Below, piece by piece: positions 1-8,782 of a DNA stretch of 64,000 bases. Every line of letters begins with the position of its first letter. Positions within the stretch are counted from its first letter, which is position 1. The notes below the pieces were generated by a model that worked only from the letters and a program-made list of their open reading frames with translations, did not search any database and was not told where the DNA came from. This stretch comes from Nostoc sp. NMS2. GTDB lineage: Bacteria; Cyanobacteriota; Cyanobacteriia; Cyanobacteriales; Nostocaceae. A program made the translations under genes and the position numbers. The stretch covers positions 1-64,000 of the forward strand of contig NZ_JABXKH010000031.1 in the NCBI RefSeq assembly GCF_017115105.1, read 5' to 3'.

Positions 1-43
1 TCTATCTCATGATATTGACAAACTCCTTGCCCTTGTGGAATGA
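1..43 (+). CDS. Possible C-terminal tail of a gene entering from the left edge
   Basis: One + frame is open from the window edge for 13 codons and stops at TGA 41-43. The residues (L-S-H-D-I-D-K-L-L-A-L-V-E) look like an amphipathic C-terminal helix. This is too short to identify, and chance is a real alternative. Confidence 0.2.
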   Translation, partial: LSHDIDKLLALVE

Positions 44-72
44 ATCAGCCCTGCCATGCTGCGGGGTCTAAG

Positions 73-444
73 TTAGATGCACGAAGTTTTGCGGCTAGTA
101 TTTGCTCGCTTTGAATTAATCACTTTTCCAACTGTCAGCGCAAATATTGGGTCGTGACGTAGAGTTTCATGGTCATTTATATCTTCATAACCCATGATTA
201 AGCCATATATCCTTTGTGCAATTAAGCTGTGAACTGGATGTAAAACTTTATTTGGCTCTCGGTAATCTTTGAAACATGCTGCCAATTGTGATGTTATTTC
301 TCTTTTCCTGTCTAGTTCCGCAATTAGTATTAATCCTGCATCAGATGTTACAGGCTCACCCTTGAAATTAACTACAACTGGACGTGACTCTACTTGTCCA
401 AATACGAACTGTTCCGGTATACAATGATTTTTATTTGGGGTCAT
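73..444 (-). pseudogene. IS1380-family transposase, N-terminal fragment
   Basis: The 123 residues match the conserved N-terminal region of IS1380-type DDE transposases: a TSDAG motif near residue 34, the FKDYREP segment, and GYEDINDHETLRHDP followed by FALTVGK. Family members are about 400-450 residues long and carry the catalytic DDE residues further downstream. Here the frame ends soon after residue 110 of the homologous part, and no continuation is visible in any minus frame down to position 1. The copy therefore looks truncated or decayed and cannot be active as seen. The outer end of the insertion sequence may lie near 520-530, where the sequence TTCGTGAGAAATCCGGG occurs, but no partner end is visible in the window. 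Confidence 0.75.
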
Positions 445-556
445 ACTTTAAACTGCTGGAATTGTTTTGCAATATACATTTTGGCAGTTTTTGACCCCTA
501 TTTCTTCAAACTTCGTGAGAAATCCGGGTATTGTGGTGTACGTAAGAGCCAAAAGA

Positions 557-590
557 ATAAAAAATCCCATACCTTAAAGCATGGGAGTAT
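557..590 (-). terminator. Intrinsic terminator of the ferrochelatase-like gene
   Basis: On the minus strand TCCCAT, a short loop region and ATGGGA form a hairpin (positions 565-586) that is followed directly by a T-rich run (TTTTTTATT). It lies about 60 bases after the stop codon of the 646-1794 gene. Confidence 0.75.
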
Positions 591-645
591 CAAATTATTA
601 CACCATAAATGTAGGATGAGCAAAGCTTTACCCACCACACTCAAC

Positions 646-1794
646 TTAATGATGGTGGTGATGATGATGCCCAGCGAGTTGGGGATTAACTGCCAAAGCT
701 TGCTCTGACAACAACTCTGCAATATGATCGTTAGCCCATTGGGCCACCATTGCCAAAAATTCTGGGCGATCGTTAACGCAAGCCATTTGCACGTAGTTTG
801 TGCCAGGATGCTGTTTCTCTAAAGCATGGATGATATGGTGTACATCCAATAGAGTTTCGTGGTTTTCTGTGGCAAAGCCAATTGGCATAAAAATTACCAC
901 TTTTGCACCCAATTGAATCAGGTTATTTGCTGCTTGCTCGGCGTTTGGCTGTGTCCAATCAATTAAGGGCGTGTCATGATTGAGCCAACCCACCGAGATT
1001 AACGGATAGCGATTAATCAACTTATCCCGAACTAAATCGTACATTGCTTCACTTTCGGCAATCCCAGAAGTAAAGCCTTTAGCTTTATGGGGACAGCCGT
1101 GGTTCATTAGCACAATGCCGATTTGAGAAGGCAGATAAGCTGCGGCTAACTCAGCAATTTTCTCTTCAACCAGATGAGCCATCAAATCGATGTAAGCTGG
1201 TTCGTTGAAGAAAGAAGGAATGTAACGCTGTGCTTTAACCCAGTGTTCCTCACCATCAGTCAACTCAACGAGAGCATTGTTAACTTGCTCGATCGCAATG
1301 CCACTGGTAAAGATAGAATCAACAACTAGCAGTGGGTAAATCAGCAGCTTATCGAAGCCTTGGTTTTTGATTTCTGCCAAGACTTGGTTGGGTAGAAAAG
1401 GAGCGCAAAAGTTAAAAGCCTTGAAAACTTGAACCTTATCGCCCCATTTTTCTTGTAAATTCTTCTCAATCCCAGCCCGTTGCTGTTCAAAGATGGCATT
1501 GTGTGGGGAGATAAAATCGTGGTGTGTGTGTCCCCACTCATGGCGGTCAAATAGCGCCAAAAGCTTTGCTAGGGGCGGATAAATCCAGGTTGGTACTGGT
1601 GCAAATTTTGCTGTCAGTAGATTTAAAGCCTGTTCGTTATAGTTGGCGAAATCTTCGTAGCTTTCGACTTCGCCGTAGCCCATAAGCAGTACGGCTACAC
1701 GGTCTTTACCTGATATTTGCTCGTGACTATGTTGTACTTTTTCCGGCGTGGCAACCACAATTAGTTCCTCAATATAACCAGAGTGCAGAGACAT
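646..1794 (-). CDS. Ferrochelatase-family protein with a natural His7 C-terminus
   Basis: A 382-residue protein with the two-lobe chelatase fold of ferrochelatases. VAVLLMGYGEVESYEDF near residue 33 corresponds to the N-terminal strand and glycine loop. PIGFATENHETL near residue 310 corresponds to the family's conserved C-lobe region with the catalytic-site glutamate. It differs from the usual cyanobacterial HemH because it has no C-terminal chlorophyll-binding (CAB) helix and the N-terminal motif is divergent, so it is probably a second, paralogous chelatase of uncertain metal and tetrapyrrole specificity. Internal histidines are frequent (HEWGHTHHD), and the protein ends in seven consecutive histidines encoded by mixed CAT/CAC codons. 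It is a single gene with its own terminator. The start at 1794 gives a 30-residue leader before the conserved core; a later start is possible. Confidence 0.85.
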   Translation of the reverse strand: MSLHSGYIEELIVVATPEKVQHSHEQISGKDRVAVLLMGYGEVESYEDFANYNEQALNLLTAKFAPVPTWIYPPLAKLLALFDRHEWGHTHHDFISPHNAIFEQQRAGIEKNLQEKWGDKVQVFKAFNFCAPFLPNQVLAEIKNQGFDKLLIYPLLVVDSIFTSGIAIEQVNNALVELTDGEEHWVKAQRYIPSFFNEPAYIDLMAHLVEEKIAELAAAYLPSQIGIVLMNHGCPHKAKGFTSGIAESEAMYDLVRDKLINRYPLISVGWLNHDTPLIDWTQPNAEQAANNLIQLGAKVVIFMPIGFATENHETLLDVHHIIHALEKQHPGTNYVQMACVNDRPEFLAMVAQWANDHIAELLSEQALAVNPQLAGHHHHHHH

Positions 1795-2164
1795 TTGGAG
1801 TTAGAGAATAGTTTACACATTTTCCCTACTAGTAACTTATCCTATCCCATCCAGGGGGATAGGATGGGTGGGGAAATCAAGATAATACATCAAAAGACAT
1901 ACAAAACTTACGTGGGGCATTGGGCATCCCTTCCCTGCGGGACGCTACGCGAACGACTTTGCGGTTCCTGAGCATAGCCGAAGGGCAGGGCAAGTGGGCA
2001 TGGAAAATTGAACCAATGCTAATACGGTTCGGTTAAGCCAAGAGACGCGATAAATCGCCGTCAAGACGAAGGATTGATTATTGTAGAGATAATTTAACTA
2101 TTACGTTTAATCATTCTTGATTGTGTGTGGAAGTAAATTTTGACATATTTTTTCAAATTAAAAA
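1795..2164. repeat. Intergenic region with interspersed repeats
   Basis: There is no credible gene here. At about 1923-1980 lies a palindromic repeat (GGGACGCTACGCGAACG), a motif also found inside the recombinase gene at 9.2 kb. At about 2020-2090 is a degenerate copy of the element at 38795-38893: it shares AATACGGTTC at one end and GACGCGATAAATCGCCGTC in the middle. Confidence 0.6.
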
Positions 2165-2823
2165 TTACTTAGAATTTATTTCAATATTTACATTATTTTT
2201 GGCTTGTGGATTAGCTTTAAACTGTAACTTTAATTGATATTTCATCCACCAAGCTATAATGTTTGTCGGAAACATTTCTACAGCATTGTTGTATTCAGTT
2301 ACGGCAGAGTTATAAAATCTTCTAGCGGCGGAAAGTTGTTCTTCTACTTCATTCAAGGAATATTGTAATTTGATAAAATGGTCATTTGTTTTTAATTCAG
2401 GATATGCTTCCACTGCTACTAGAATTCTGCTTAACATTCTCGAAATTTGGTCTTCTACGGCAACTCGGCTATTACAGCGCTTCCGGCTATTATGCAATAC
2501 AGTTTTTTTCCTTGCCCTCTCCTATCAAAGCTTTCAGATTTGGGAATGTACCTCATAGCTGCCGTAAGTGCTGTATTACTTAAACTTTTTGAATTTACTG
2601 TAGTTATGAGCCTACTAATTTCTATCAATATTTTTTGCTCAAATTGCATATACATTTGAGCTAATGTGACAAGTCTAGGTATCAAATCACTTCTTTTTTG
2701 TAGAATTACATCAACAGTAGAAAACGCATTATCAAATTGATTCTTTTTATAAATTAAACTATTGTATAAAACGATAGAATATATTAACAATAAAATTATA
2801 AAAACAATTATGAAAACAAGCAT
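2165..2823 (-). pseudogene. lemA: LemA-family membrane protein, interrupted by a MITE
   Basis: The upstream part (from 2823) encodes an N-terminal transmembrane helix, then YNSLIYKKNQFDNAF and a VDVILQKRSDLIPRLV segment, typical of LemA. The downstream part, in another frame, encodes LSRILVAVEAYPELK, ARRFYNSAVTEYNNAV and MFPTNIIA, the usual LemA C-terminal helices. The two halves are separated by a 101-bp insertion (2475-2575) with inverted ends and TA duplications. The upstream frame runs through the insert and stops at a TAG near 2455. Removing the insert and one TA joins the frames exactly and gives 185 residues, the normal family length. LemA proteins are membrane-anchored helical bundles of unclear function. 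As it stands the gene makes at most a truncated product. Confidence 0.88.
2473..2575. mobile_element. MITE inserted in lemA (103 bp with both TA ends)
   Basis: The left end TACAGCGCTTCCGGC and the reverse complement of the right end, TACAGCACTTACGGC, form inverted repeats with two mismatches in 15 bases, continuing more weakly inward. TA flanks both sides, as expected for IS630/Tc1-type target duplication. It carries no ORF of its own. The ends resemble those of the elements at 10528-10633 and 13733-13882, and the right half shares GTACCTCA at the same distance from the end as the 10.5-kb copy. Confidence 0.8.
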
Positions 2824-2983
2824 CTGATTGATAGAATTAATCTAATGCTATTTATAACTTAAATTAATACTTTTTTGAAATAGTATTCTTTCGGAATAAT
2901 ATGTAAAGCAGGTATATTTGCTCAGTAGAAATAAGGTAATATATAGCCATGCTATCTGATTTGTGAAAATTCGCGTGTGCAGA

Positions 2984-3014
2984 TTCCCGACTTCTTTAAG
3001 AAGTAGGGGATCTA
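2984..3014. repeat. Short palindromic repeat
   Basis: CCCGACTTCTTTAAGAAGT and the following AGGGGATCTAA form a near-perfect hairpin. A related copy (CTAAGAAGTCGGGGATCTAA) lies at about 10469-10494. The stretch from 2824 to 3085 holds no convincing gene. Confidence 0.6.
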
Positions 3015-3085
3015 ACTTTTCATGATAACTAAAAGCTAGCTGGTACGATATATATCCGAGTGTAAGCACAAAGAATTATCTTCCA

Positions 3086-3727
3086 ATGCCCAATCCGAAT
3101 ATACAGATGAGTATAATTATTTGCCCTGGAATTCATGAACCAGAGTTAACTGAAAGCTTTAAAGTCGGATTATTAGATATGGTTTCTAATGGCGATATTG
3201 ACCAAAATTCAGCAAATATACTGATTTATCCGGGTAAAGATGTTTTAGTTTTATCAGCATTGCACATTTTGCAGTTTTTGCGCGTTAGCGTAGCTCACCA
3301 CAGGTATCGCTTGACCGGCTCTTTAAAATCACCAATTATATTTATTAGCTTTAGTGCTGGTGTAGTGGGGGCAATAGGGGCAGCGCATTTGTGGCAACTC
3401 TTGGGTGGTAGTGTGAAAGCTTTTATTGCTATAGATGGATGGGGAGTACCACTACAGGGTAATTTTCCGATTCATCGGATGAGTCATGATTATTTCACGC
3501 ATTGGAGTTCTTGTTTGCTAGGTTGTGGGCAAAATAACTTTTATGCACAACCAGCAGTCGATCATTTGTCTATGTGGCGATGTCTAACGAAAAGCCGCTC
3601 TCCATCTACCTCCCAGACTGTACAAGGCTGGTGGGTAGATTCATCCATTGAAATTTATCCACCCAAAGGTTATCTGACAGCAGATGAGTTTTTGCTTATG
3701 CTGTTAAAGCGCTATGAAGCAAATTAG
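3086..3727 (+). CDS. Conserved cyanobacterial protein, alpha/beta-hydrolase-like
   Basis: A 213-residue soluble protein. An N-terminal strand followed by ICPGIHEPELT and the segment IIFISFSAGVVGAIGAA near residue 90 resemble the core beta strand and nucleophile elbow of an alpha/beta-hydrolase. The elbow reads S-F-S-A-G rather than strict G-x-S-x-G, and the following VKAFIAIDGWGVP fits the next strand. A histidine in the C-terminal half (AVDHLSMW) could complete a triad. The function and substrate are unknown. Residues 72-78 (RVSVAHH) are encoded by a GCGTTAGCGTAGCTC palindromic repeat core, so part of the protein may come from a repeat insertion. It is a single gene, flanked by repeats. Confidence 0.6.
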   Translation: MPNPNIQMSIIICPGIHEPELTESFKVGLLDMVSNGDIDQNSANILIYPGKDVLVLSALHILQFLRVSVAHHRYRLTGSLKSPIIFISFSAGVVGAIGAAHLWQLLGGSVKAFIAIDGWGVPLQGNFPIHRMSHDYFTHWSSCLLGCGQNNFYAQPAVDHLSMWRCLTKSRSPSTSQTVQGWWVDSSIEIYPPKGYLTADEFLLMLLKRYEAN

Positions 3728-3973
3728 TCCGGACAATGGAATTACGAGTTAGGAGTTAGGAGTGGGGAAGGGAAAAGGTTACAGGTGACACGGTACAGGG
3801 GACAGTCAAGAAAAACTATGCCCCAATGCCCCATACCCAATGCCCAATACTTCGACTTACCTCGGCTTCGCCCTTCGGCTACGCTCAGGACAGGCTCGGC
3901 ACAAGTCGCTCAGTACAAGTGCCCAATGCCCCATCCCCCATGCCCCATCTACCCAAAGAAAGAAAGTATCTAA
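3728..3973. repeat. Low-complexity interspersed repeats
   Basis: The spacer is filled with Nostoc-type repeats: GAGTTAGGAGT units, CCCAATGCCC units, and a CTTCGGCTACGCTCAGGACA palindromic block at about 3875-3895. The small ORFs across it are repeat-derived. No promoter can be assigned with confidence. Confidence 0.6.
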
Positions 3974-5236
3974 ATGTTTCCAACTGAACCGGCTGCTGTT
4001 AATAACGGGTTTGGCGCACTGCTAAAAAACCGTGGTTTTATGCTCCTGTGGATTGGGCAACTGGTGTCCCAGTTAGCAGATAAGGTTTTCTTCGTTTTGA
4101 TGATTGCTCTCTTGGAGAATTACTCACCGCTTCCTGGGTTAGCACAAAACTCGATGTACTCAACTTTGATGCTGTCCTTTACAATACCAGCCATTTTGTT
4201 CGGTTCTGCTGGTGGTATCTTTGTTGACCGCTTGCCAAAAAAGCTAATTATGGTTGGCTCAGATGTCGTGCGGGGAATATTAACGCTGTGTCTTCCCTTG
4301 TTACCACGACAGTTTTTGATTCTATTAATCCTGACTTTTGCCATCTCCACGGTGACGCAGTTTTTTGCACCAGCTGAACAAGCAGCCATTCCCCTGTTGG
4401 TGAAGCGAGAGAATTTGTTAGCAGCTAATGCGCTGTTTACCAGCACGATGATGGGAGCTTTAATTGTTGGCTTTGCTATCGGAGAGCCGATTTTAAGTTT
4501 GGCGAAAAGCTGGATGGGAGAAGAATACGGTCAAGAGCTTGTGGTTGGTGGATTATACATATTATCGGCTGCAATCATGCAACCGATTAAGTTTAGAGAA
4601 CCCAAACGAACGAGGGAACATCGGGCATCAAATAACCCTTGGACTGAATTCACTGAGAGCCTGCGCTATCTCAAGAAAAACCCTTTGATTTTGAACGCCA
4701 TGCTGCAACTGACAACTTTATATTGTGTGTTTGCAGCGTTAACAGTGCTGACGATTCGATTAGCTGAAGAGTTTGGTTTAAAAGAAAAACAGTTTGGCTT
4801 TTTCTTGGCAGCAGCAGGGGTGGGTATGGTATCTGGTGCAGCGATTTTAGGTCACTGGGGTGATAAATTGCATCACAAGCCCCTACCCTTAATTGGATTT
4901 TTGATGATGGCACTAGTTTTAGGGGTGTTCACTTTTACGCACAACCTATTACTGGCGCTAGCACTCTGTGCATTTTTGGGTATAGGTGCTGCCCTAATTG
5001 GCGTACCCATGCAAACTTTAATTCAACAGCAAACACCACCTACCATGCATGGTAAAGTATTTGGCTTTCAAAATCATGCTGTTAACATCGCTCTGGCTTT
5101 ACCCTTGGCGATTACTGGGCCATTAACTGATGCTCTGGGCTTGCGAATTGTGCTTGTAGGAATGAGCGTTATTGTTGTAGTTGTCGGTGTTTGGGCTTGG
5201 AAAAATACCCGCAATGTCTTGCAAGACGTAATTTAA
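3974..5236 (+). CDS. MFS transporter
   Basis: A 420-residue polytopic membrane protein with about 12 hydrophobic segments, of typical major facilitator superfamily length. FVDRLPKKLIMVGSDVVRG after the second helix matches the cytoplasmic loop 2-3 signature (G-x-x-x-D-R-x-x-x-K). The second half repeats the pattern around GHWGDKLHHKPLP. It resembles MFS permeases annotated as efflux or lysophospholipid-transporter-like, but the substrate cannot be read from the sequence. It is a single gene between repeat-filled spacers. Confidence 0.85.
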   Translation: MFPTEPAAVNNGFGALLKNRGFMLLWIGQLVSQLADKVFFVLMIALLENYSPLPGLAQNSMYSTLMLSFTIPAILFGSAGGIFVDRLPKKLIMVGSDVVRGILTLCLPLLPRQFLILLILTFAISTVTQFFAPAEQAAIPLLVKRENLLAANALFTSTMMGALIVGFAIGEPILSLAKSWMGEEYGQELVVGGLYILSAAIMQPIKFREPKRTREHRASNNPWTEFTESLRYLKKNPLILNAMLQLTTLYCVFAALTVLTIRLAEEFGLKEKQFGFFLAAAGVGMVSGAAILGHWGDKLHHKPLPLIGFLMMALVLGVFTFTHNLLLALALCAFLGIGAALIGVPMQTLIQQQTPPTMHGKVFGFQNHAVNIALALPLAITGPLTDALGLRIVLVGMSVIVVVVGVWAWKNTRNVLQDVI

Positions 5237-5368
5237 TTAATGTAGGCTTATAATCTAGCTTTATATTTAATATATAAAATTATCAGATTTTGATTGAACT
5301 TTTCAATTAAAATGAAATCTTAAATACAGAATTCAGCATTAACTTTAGCTATAGTCTGAGGTTTGACC

Positions 5369-7282
5369 GTGCGTTCACTAAGTGTCTCCGCAGGAGAATC
5401 GCTCTCCCAAATTAGTCTCCCACAAACTGAGAATCACAAACAATCTCGTGCTTCTAGCCCGCCAGTCCTGCCCAAACGCGCATCTGGCGGTTTTGCTCTA
5501 CTTGACAGCCTTCATCGTCACGGCGTTGATTATATTTTTGGTTATCCTGGTGGAGCAATTCTACCAATTTACGACGACCTGTATAAAGTTGAAGCGACTG
5601 GTGCTATGAAGCACATTCTCGTGAGACACGAACAAGGCGCAGCCCACGCCGCAGACGGTTACGCCCGTGCAACGGGAAAAGTAGGAGTATGTTTTGGCAC
5701 TTCTGGCCCAGGGGCAACTAACTTGGTGACAGGGATTGCCACTGCCTACATGGATTCAATCCCGATGATTGTGGTTACGGGGCAGGTAGCACGTCCGTCC
5801 ATTGGTACAGATGCCTTTCAGGAAACCGATATTTACGGGATTACGCTACCGATTGTGAAGCACTCTTATGTAGTGCGCGATCCTAAAGATATGGCGCGAA
5901 TTGTCGCCGAAGCTTTCCACATCGCTAGCACTGGGCGACCGGGGCCAGTTTTGATTGATGTCCCCAAGGATGTAGCTTTAGAAGAATTTGACTATGTACC
6001 CGTAAAACCAGGTTCAGTGAAGTTACGCGGTTATCGTCCCACGGTGAAGGGTAATCCAAGGCAAATTCATGCTGCAATTCAGTTGATTACTGAAAGTCGC
6101 CGGCCGCTATTGTATGTCGGTGGTGGTGCGATCGCAGCTGGCGCCCATGAAGAAATCAAAGAACTAGCTGAATTATTCGACATCCCTGTCACCACAACCT
6201 TAATGGGGATCGGTGCATTTGACGAACATCATCCCCTCGCGTTGGGAATGTTGGGGATGCACGGCACTGCTTACGCTAACTTCGCCGTAAGTGATTGTGA
6301 CTTGCTGATTTGTGTCGGCGCTAGATTTGACGATCGCGTTACAGGTAAATTAGACGAATTCGCCTCCCGCGCCAAAGTCATTCATATCGACATCGATCCC
6401 GCAGAAGTCGGCAAAAACCGCGTTCCCGAAGTGCCCATCGTCGGCGATGTGCGGAACGTCTTAGTAGACTTGTTGCGTCGCTGCAAAGAAACAGGCGTTA
6501 AGGCTACCCCTAATCAAAACCAAGAATGGTTAAATTTAGTTAACCGTTGGCGCGAAGAGTATCCTCTAATAGTGCCGCACCATGCCGACAGCATTTCACC
6601 CCAAGAAGTGATTGTAGAAGTCAGTAGTCAAGCACCACACGCTTTCTACACCACAGATGTGGGACAACATCAAATGTGGGCAGCACAATTCCTCAAAAAC
6701 GGCCCAAGGCGCTGGATTTCTAGCGCGGGTTTGGGAACGATGGGTTTTGGCTTACCTGCTGCTATGGGCGCTAAAGTAGCGTTTCCTGATGAAGAAGTGA
6801 TTTGTATCAGTGGCGATGCTAGTTTCCAAATGTGTTTGCAGGAATTGGGAACATTAGCACAATATGAGATAAATGTCAAGACAATAATTATCAATAACGG
6901 CTGGCAAGGGATGGTGCGCCAGTGGCAGCAAGCCTTCCATGGTGAGCGTTATTCATGCTCCAATATGGAAGTAGGGATGCCAGACGTAGAGCTATTGGCA
7001 CAAGCATACGGGATTAAGGGTATGGTGATTAGCGATCGCAGTCAATTAAAAAATGCGATCGCCGAGATGCTGGCACACAAAGGCCCAGTGATCTTAAATG
7101 TCCACGTCACCAGAGACGAAAACTGCTATCCAATGGTAGTCCCTGGTAAGAGCAACGCTCAAATGGTCGGCTTGCAAAAGCGATCGCCCAAAGCAGCAGC
7201 AGAGCCAGTGTATTGTAGTAACTGCAATGCCAAAAATGCTCCTACCCACAACTTCTGCGCTGAGTGCGGGACGAAGTTGTAA
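5369..7282 (+). CDS. ilvB: Acetolactate synthase large subunit with an added zinc ribbon
   Basis: Condenses two pyruvates to 2-acetolactate, or pyruvate with 2-oxobutyrate, in branched-chain amino acid synthesis; it needs ThDP, Mg and FAD. Visible signatures are [12 protein letters not shown], the ThDP-activating glutamate in [29 protein letters not shown], and the ThDP-binding GDASFQM to [11 protein letters not shown] stretch. I chose GTG 5369 because TGAGG sits 7 bases upstream; an in-frame TTG at 5363 lacks this spacing. The product is 637 residues. The conserved enzyme ends near residue 600, and about 25 further residues form a Cys4 zinc ribbon (C-x2-C, 13 residues, C-x2-C). The small subunit gene is not in the window. 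Confidence 0.95.
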   Translation: MRSLSVSAGESLSQISLPQTENHKQSRASSPPVLPKRASGGFALLDSLHRHGVDYIFGYPGGAILPIYDDLYKVEATGAMKHILVRHEQGAAHAADGYARATGKVGVCFGTSGPGATNLVTGIATAYMDSIPMIVVTGQVARPSIGTDAFQETDIYGITLPIVKHSYVVRDPKDMARIVAEAFHIASTGRPGPVLIDVPKDVALEEFDYVPVKPGSVKLRGYRPTVKGNPRQIHAAIQLITESRRPLLYVGGGAIAAGAHEEIKELAELFDIPVTTTLMGIGAFDEHHPLALGMLGMHGTAYANFAVSDCDLLICVGARFDDRVTGKLDEFASRAKVIHIDIDPAEVGKNRVPEVPIVGDVRNVLVDLLRRCKETGVKATPNQNQEWLNLVNRWREEYPLIVPHHADSISPQEVIVEVSSQAPHAFYTTDVGQHQMWAAQFLKNGPRRWISSAGLGTMGFGLPAAMGAKVAFPDEEVICISGDASFQMCLQELGTLAQYEINVKTIIINNGWQGMVRQWQQAFHGERYSCSNMEVGMPDVELLAQAYGIKGMVISDRSQLKNAIAEMLAHKGPVILNVHVTRDENCYPMVVPGKSNAQMVGLQKRSPKAAAEPVYCSNCNAKNAPTHNFCAECGTKL

Positions 7283-7657
7283 CGCTTTTTAGATAATTCT
7301 GACCAGAGAGCAGGGGGGAAATGCTAGAATTCCCCTGCAAAAAGGGTTTCAGAGCAAATAAATTTTGATAACCATAGTTTTCGCCCTCACCCTAAATCCC
7401 TCTCCCAGAGATGGGAGAGGGACTTTGTGAAATTCTAGCTCCCCGAATCCCAGATATGGGGGATAGGTTGGGGGATGAGGGTAAATCCTTATTCATTAGA
7501 GTTGAACTACAGGTTTCAAGATAGACGTGGTTTAGTTCCCAATATTTTCGCAATTAAGCTGAAAAGCATCTAAGTTGAATAATCAAATTAAATAAAAATC
7601 TTGTGGGGTGGGCAACATGAGCGCCCTAATTATACAAATTAAATGCGGAACAGCTGC
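7283..7657. repeat. Intergenic region with palindromic repeats
   Basis: At 7384-7485 is a cyanobacterial repeat with CCCTCTCCCA facing TGGGAGAGGG, followed by a second imperfect arm pair (CCCCGAATCCC and GGGGGATAGG). At about 7597-7612 is CTTGTGGGGTGGGCAA, which matches in reverse the CCCACCCCACAAG unit near 54022. No gene or RNA was recognised. Confidence 0.5.
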
Positions 7658-8122
7658 TTACCATTGTGAAAAAGGGTGTTTTACTAAATTGCTGTTGAAA
7701 TATCTGGAATCATCAGAAACTTCTTGTCCAATCCAACTTGGTAGTTCAATTTTTTGATTTTCATCATTCAGTTCAACTTCTGCTAAAATCAATCCTTTAT
7801 TAACACCATCAAACTCATCTATTTCCCAAATCAAACCACCCGATTGTATTTTATATCTGATTTTTTCTATAAAGGGACGTTCACATAATGCCTCAAGCAT
7901 TTCTTGAGCATCTTCAACAGGAATAGGATACTCAAACTCTAATCTCGAATATTTTATATTGGGGCCTTTAATAGTCAAATAACTTTTTTCCCCTACTATA
8001 CGTATACGCACAGTCGCTTTGTCTTGTGTGGCAATGTATCCTTGACGATATACACTACCTTCACATAATCCTCTCCAGCTATCTCCTCTCACTAAATATT
8101 TCCGCTCTATTTCTTTTGCCAT
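7658..8122 (-). CDS. CYTH-domain protein (inorganic triphosphatase / adenylate cyclase-like fold)
   Basis: A 154-residue protein, the standard length of a single bacterial CYTH domain. It starts with the E-x-E-x-K signature (EIERKYL) that coordinates metal and triphosphate in the tunnel fold. Further charged strands follow: TVRIRIVGEKSYLTIKGP, SRLEFEYPIP, IRYKI and WEIDEFDG. Bacterial single-domain members of this type are usually tripolyphosphatases; a cyclase or thiamine-triphosphatase role cannot be excluded from sequence. It is monocistronic on the minus strand, with the ATG at 8122. Confidence 0.88.
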   Translation of the reverse strand: MAKEIERKYLVRGDSWRGLCEGSVYRQGYIATQDKATVRIRIVGEKSYLTIKGPNIKYSRLEFEYPIPVEDAQEMLEALCERPFIEKIRYKIQSGGLIWEIDEFDGVNKGLILAEVELNDENQKIELPSWIGQEVSDDSRYFNSNLVKHPFSQW

Positions 8123-8422
8123 TTTACTTACCTGATTATTTGCTTTTGTTTAGAAACAAACTGAGTTATTTTCAAAAAGAAATCCATGCGATCGCTCTTT
8201 TGCACAATGACTATCCCCTAATTCAGCGTTTCCCCATTAGTCAACTGCTGTCAGGATTCAAGTCTGTCAAATTTTTCAACTGCATACTCTGACTCTAATA
8301 CACCCTTACCTGACTTTAAAATATGTTGGTAATAACAAGCCCTACTAGGGGTGAGGAATAAGCATTCCGTAAGGGTTCAAAGTACGTCAAAATTTAGATA
8401 AATGCGATCGCACTTACCGACA

Positions 8423-8782
8423 ATGCAGATTACCCAAAGTCTCCATACAGCAATTCTTGTGACTGACTTAGAACGCTCTGAACACTTTTATGGCAAAGTA
8501 TTAGGATTATCCAAAATAGATCGTTCTCTGAAATACGCTGGTGCATGGTATCAAGTCGGTAACTATCAAATTCACCTGATAGTTGCACCTACTGTCCCCA
8601 CCGAAAACCCTAACGAAAAATGGGGACGCAACCCCCACGTCGCTTTCTCAGTGACTAACTTGGACGCTGCAAAACAAGAGTTGCTCAATCATAATTATCC
8701 CATTCAACCCAGCGCTTCCGGTCGCCCTGCCCTATTTACTCAAGATCCTGATGGAAATATTATTGAGTTGAGTCAGGAGTGA
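8423..8782 (+). CDS. VOC-family (glyoxalase/bleomycin-resistance fold) protein
   Basis: A protein of about 119 residues with the paired beta-alpha-beta-beta-beta modules of the vicinal oxygen chelate fold. It opens with LHTAILVTDLERSEHFYGKVLG, and ends with the metal-site strand DPDGNIIELSQ. HTAILV, HLIV and ELS supply likely His and Glu metal ligands. I prefer ATG 8423 because translation from the upstream ATG at 8402 would run through a GCGATCGC site and add non-homologous residues. The substrate is unknown; family members include glyoxalase I, dioxygenases and fosfomycin-type resistance proteins. The stop is followed at once by a tandem repeat array. Confidence 0.85.
   Translation: MQITQSLHTAILVTDLERSEHFYGKVLGLSKIDRSLKYAGAWYQVGNYQIHLIVAPTVPTENPNEKWGRNPHVAFSVTNLDAAKQELLNHNYPIQPSASGRPALFTQDPDGNIIELSQE

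Noticed and set aside
648-670. The His7 tail as an engineered tag
   Set aside because: It sits in an ordinary chromosomal context with mixed CAT/CAC codons and a native terminator, and no vector sequence is present.
2480-2520. A seven-A run (GGAAAAAAACTG on the minus strand) that could allow slippage to join the lemA frames
   Set aside because: The run lies inside the MITE. Excising the element restores a normal-length LemA, whereas slippage would give about 35 extra non-family residues.
2848-3069. A 73-codon minus ORF
   Set aside because: It runs through a palindromic repeat and AT-rich spacer without any conserved feature.
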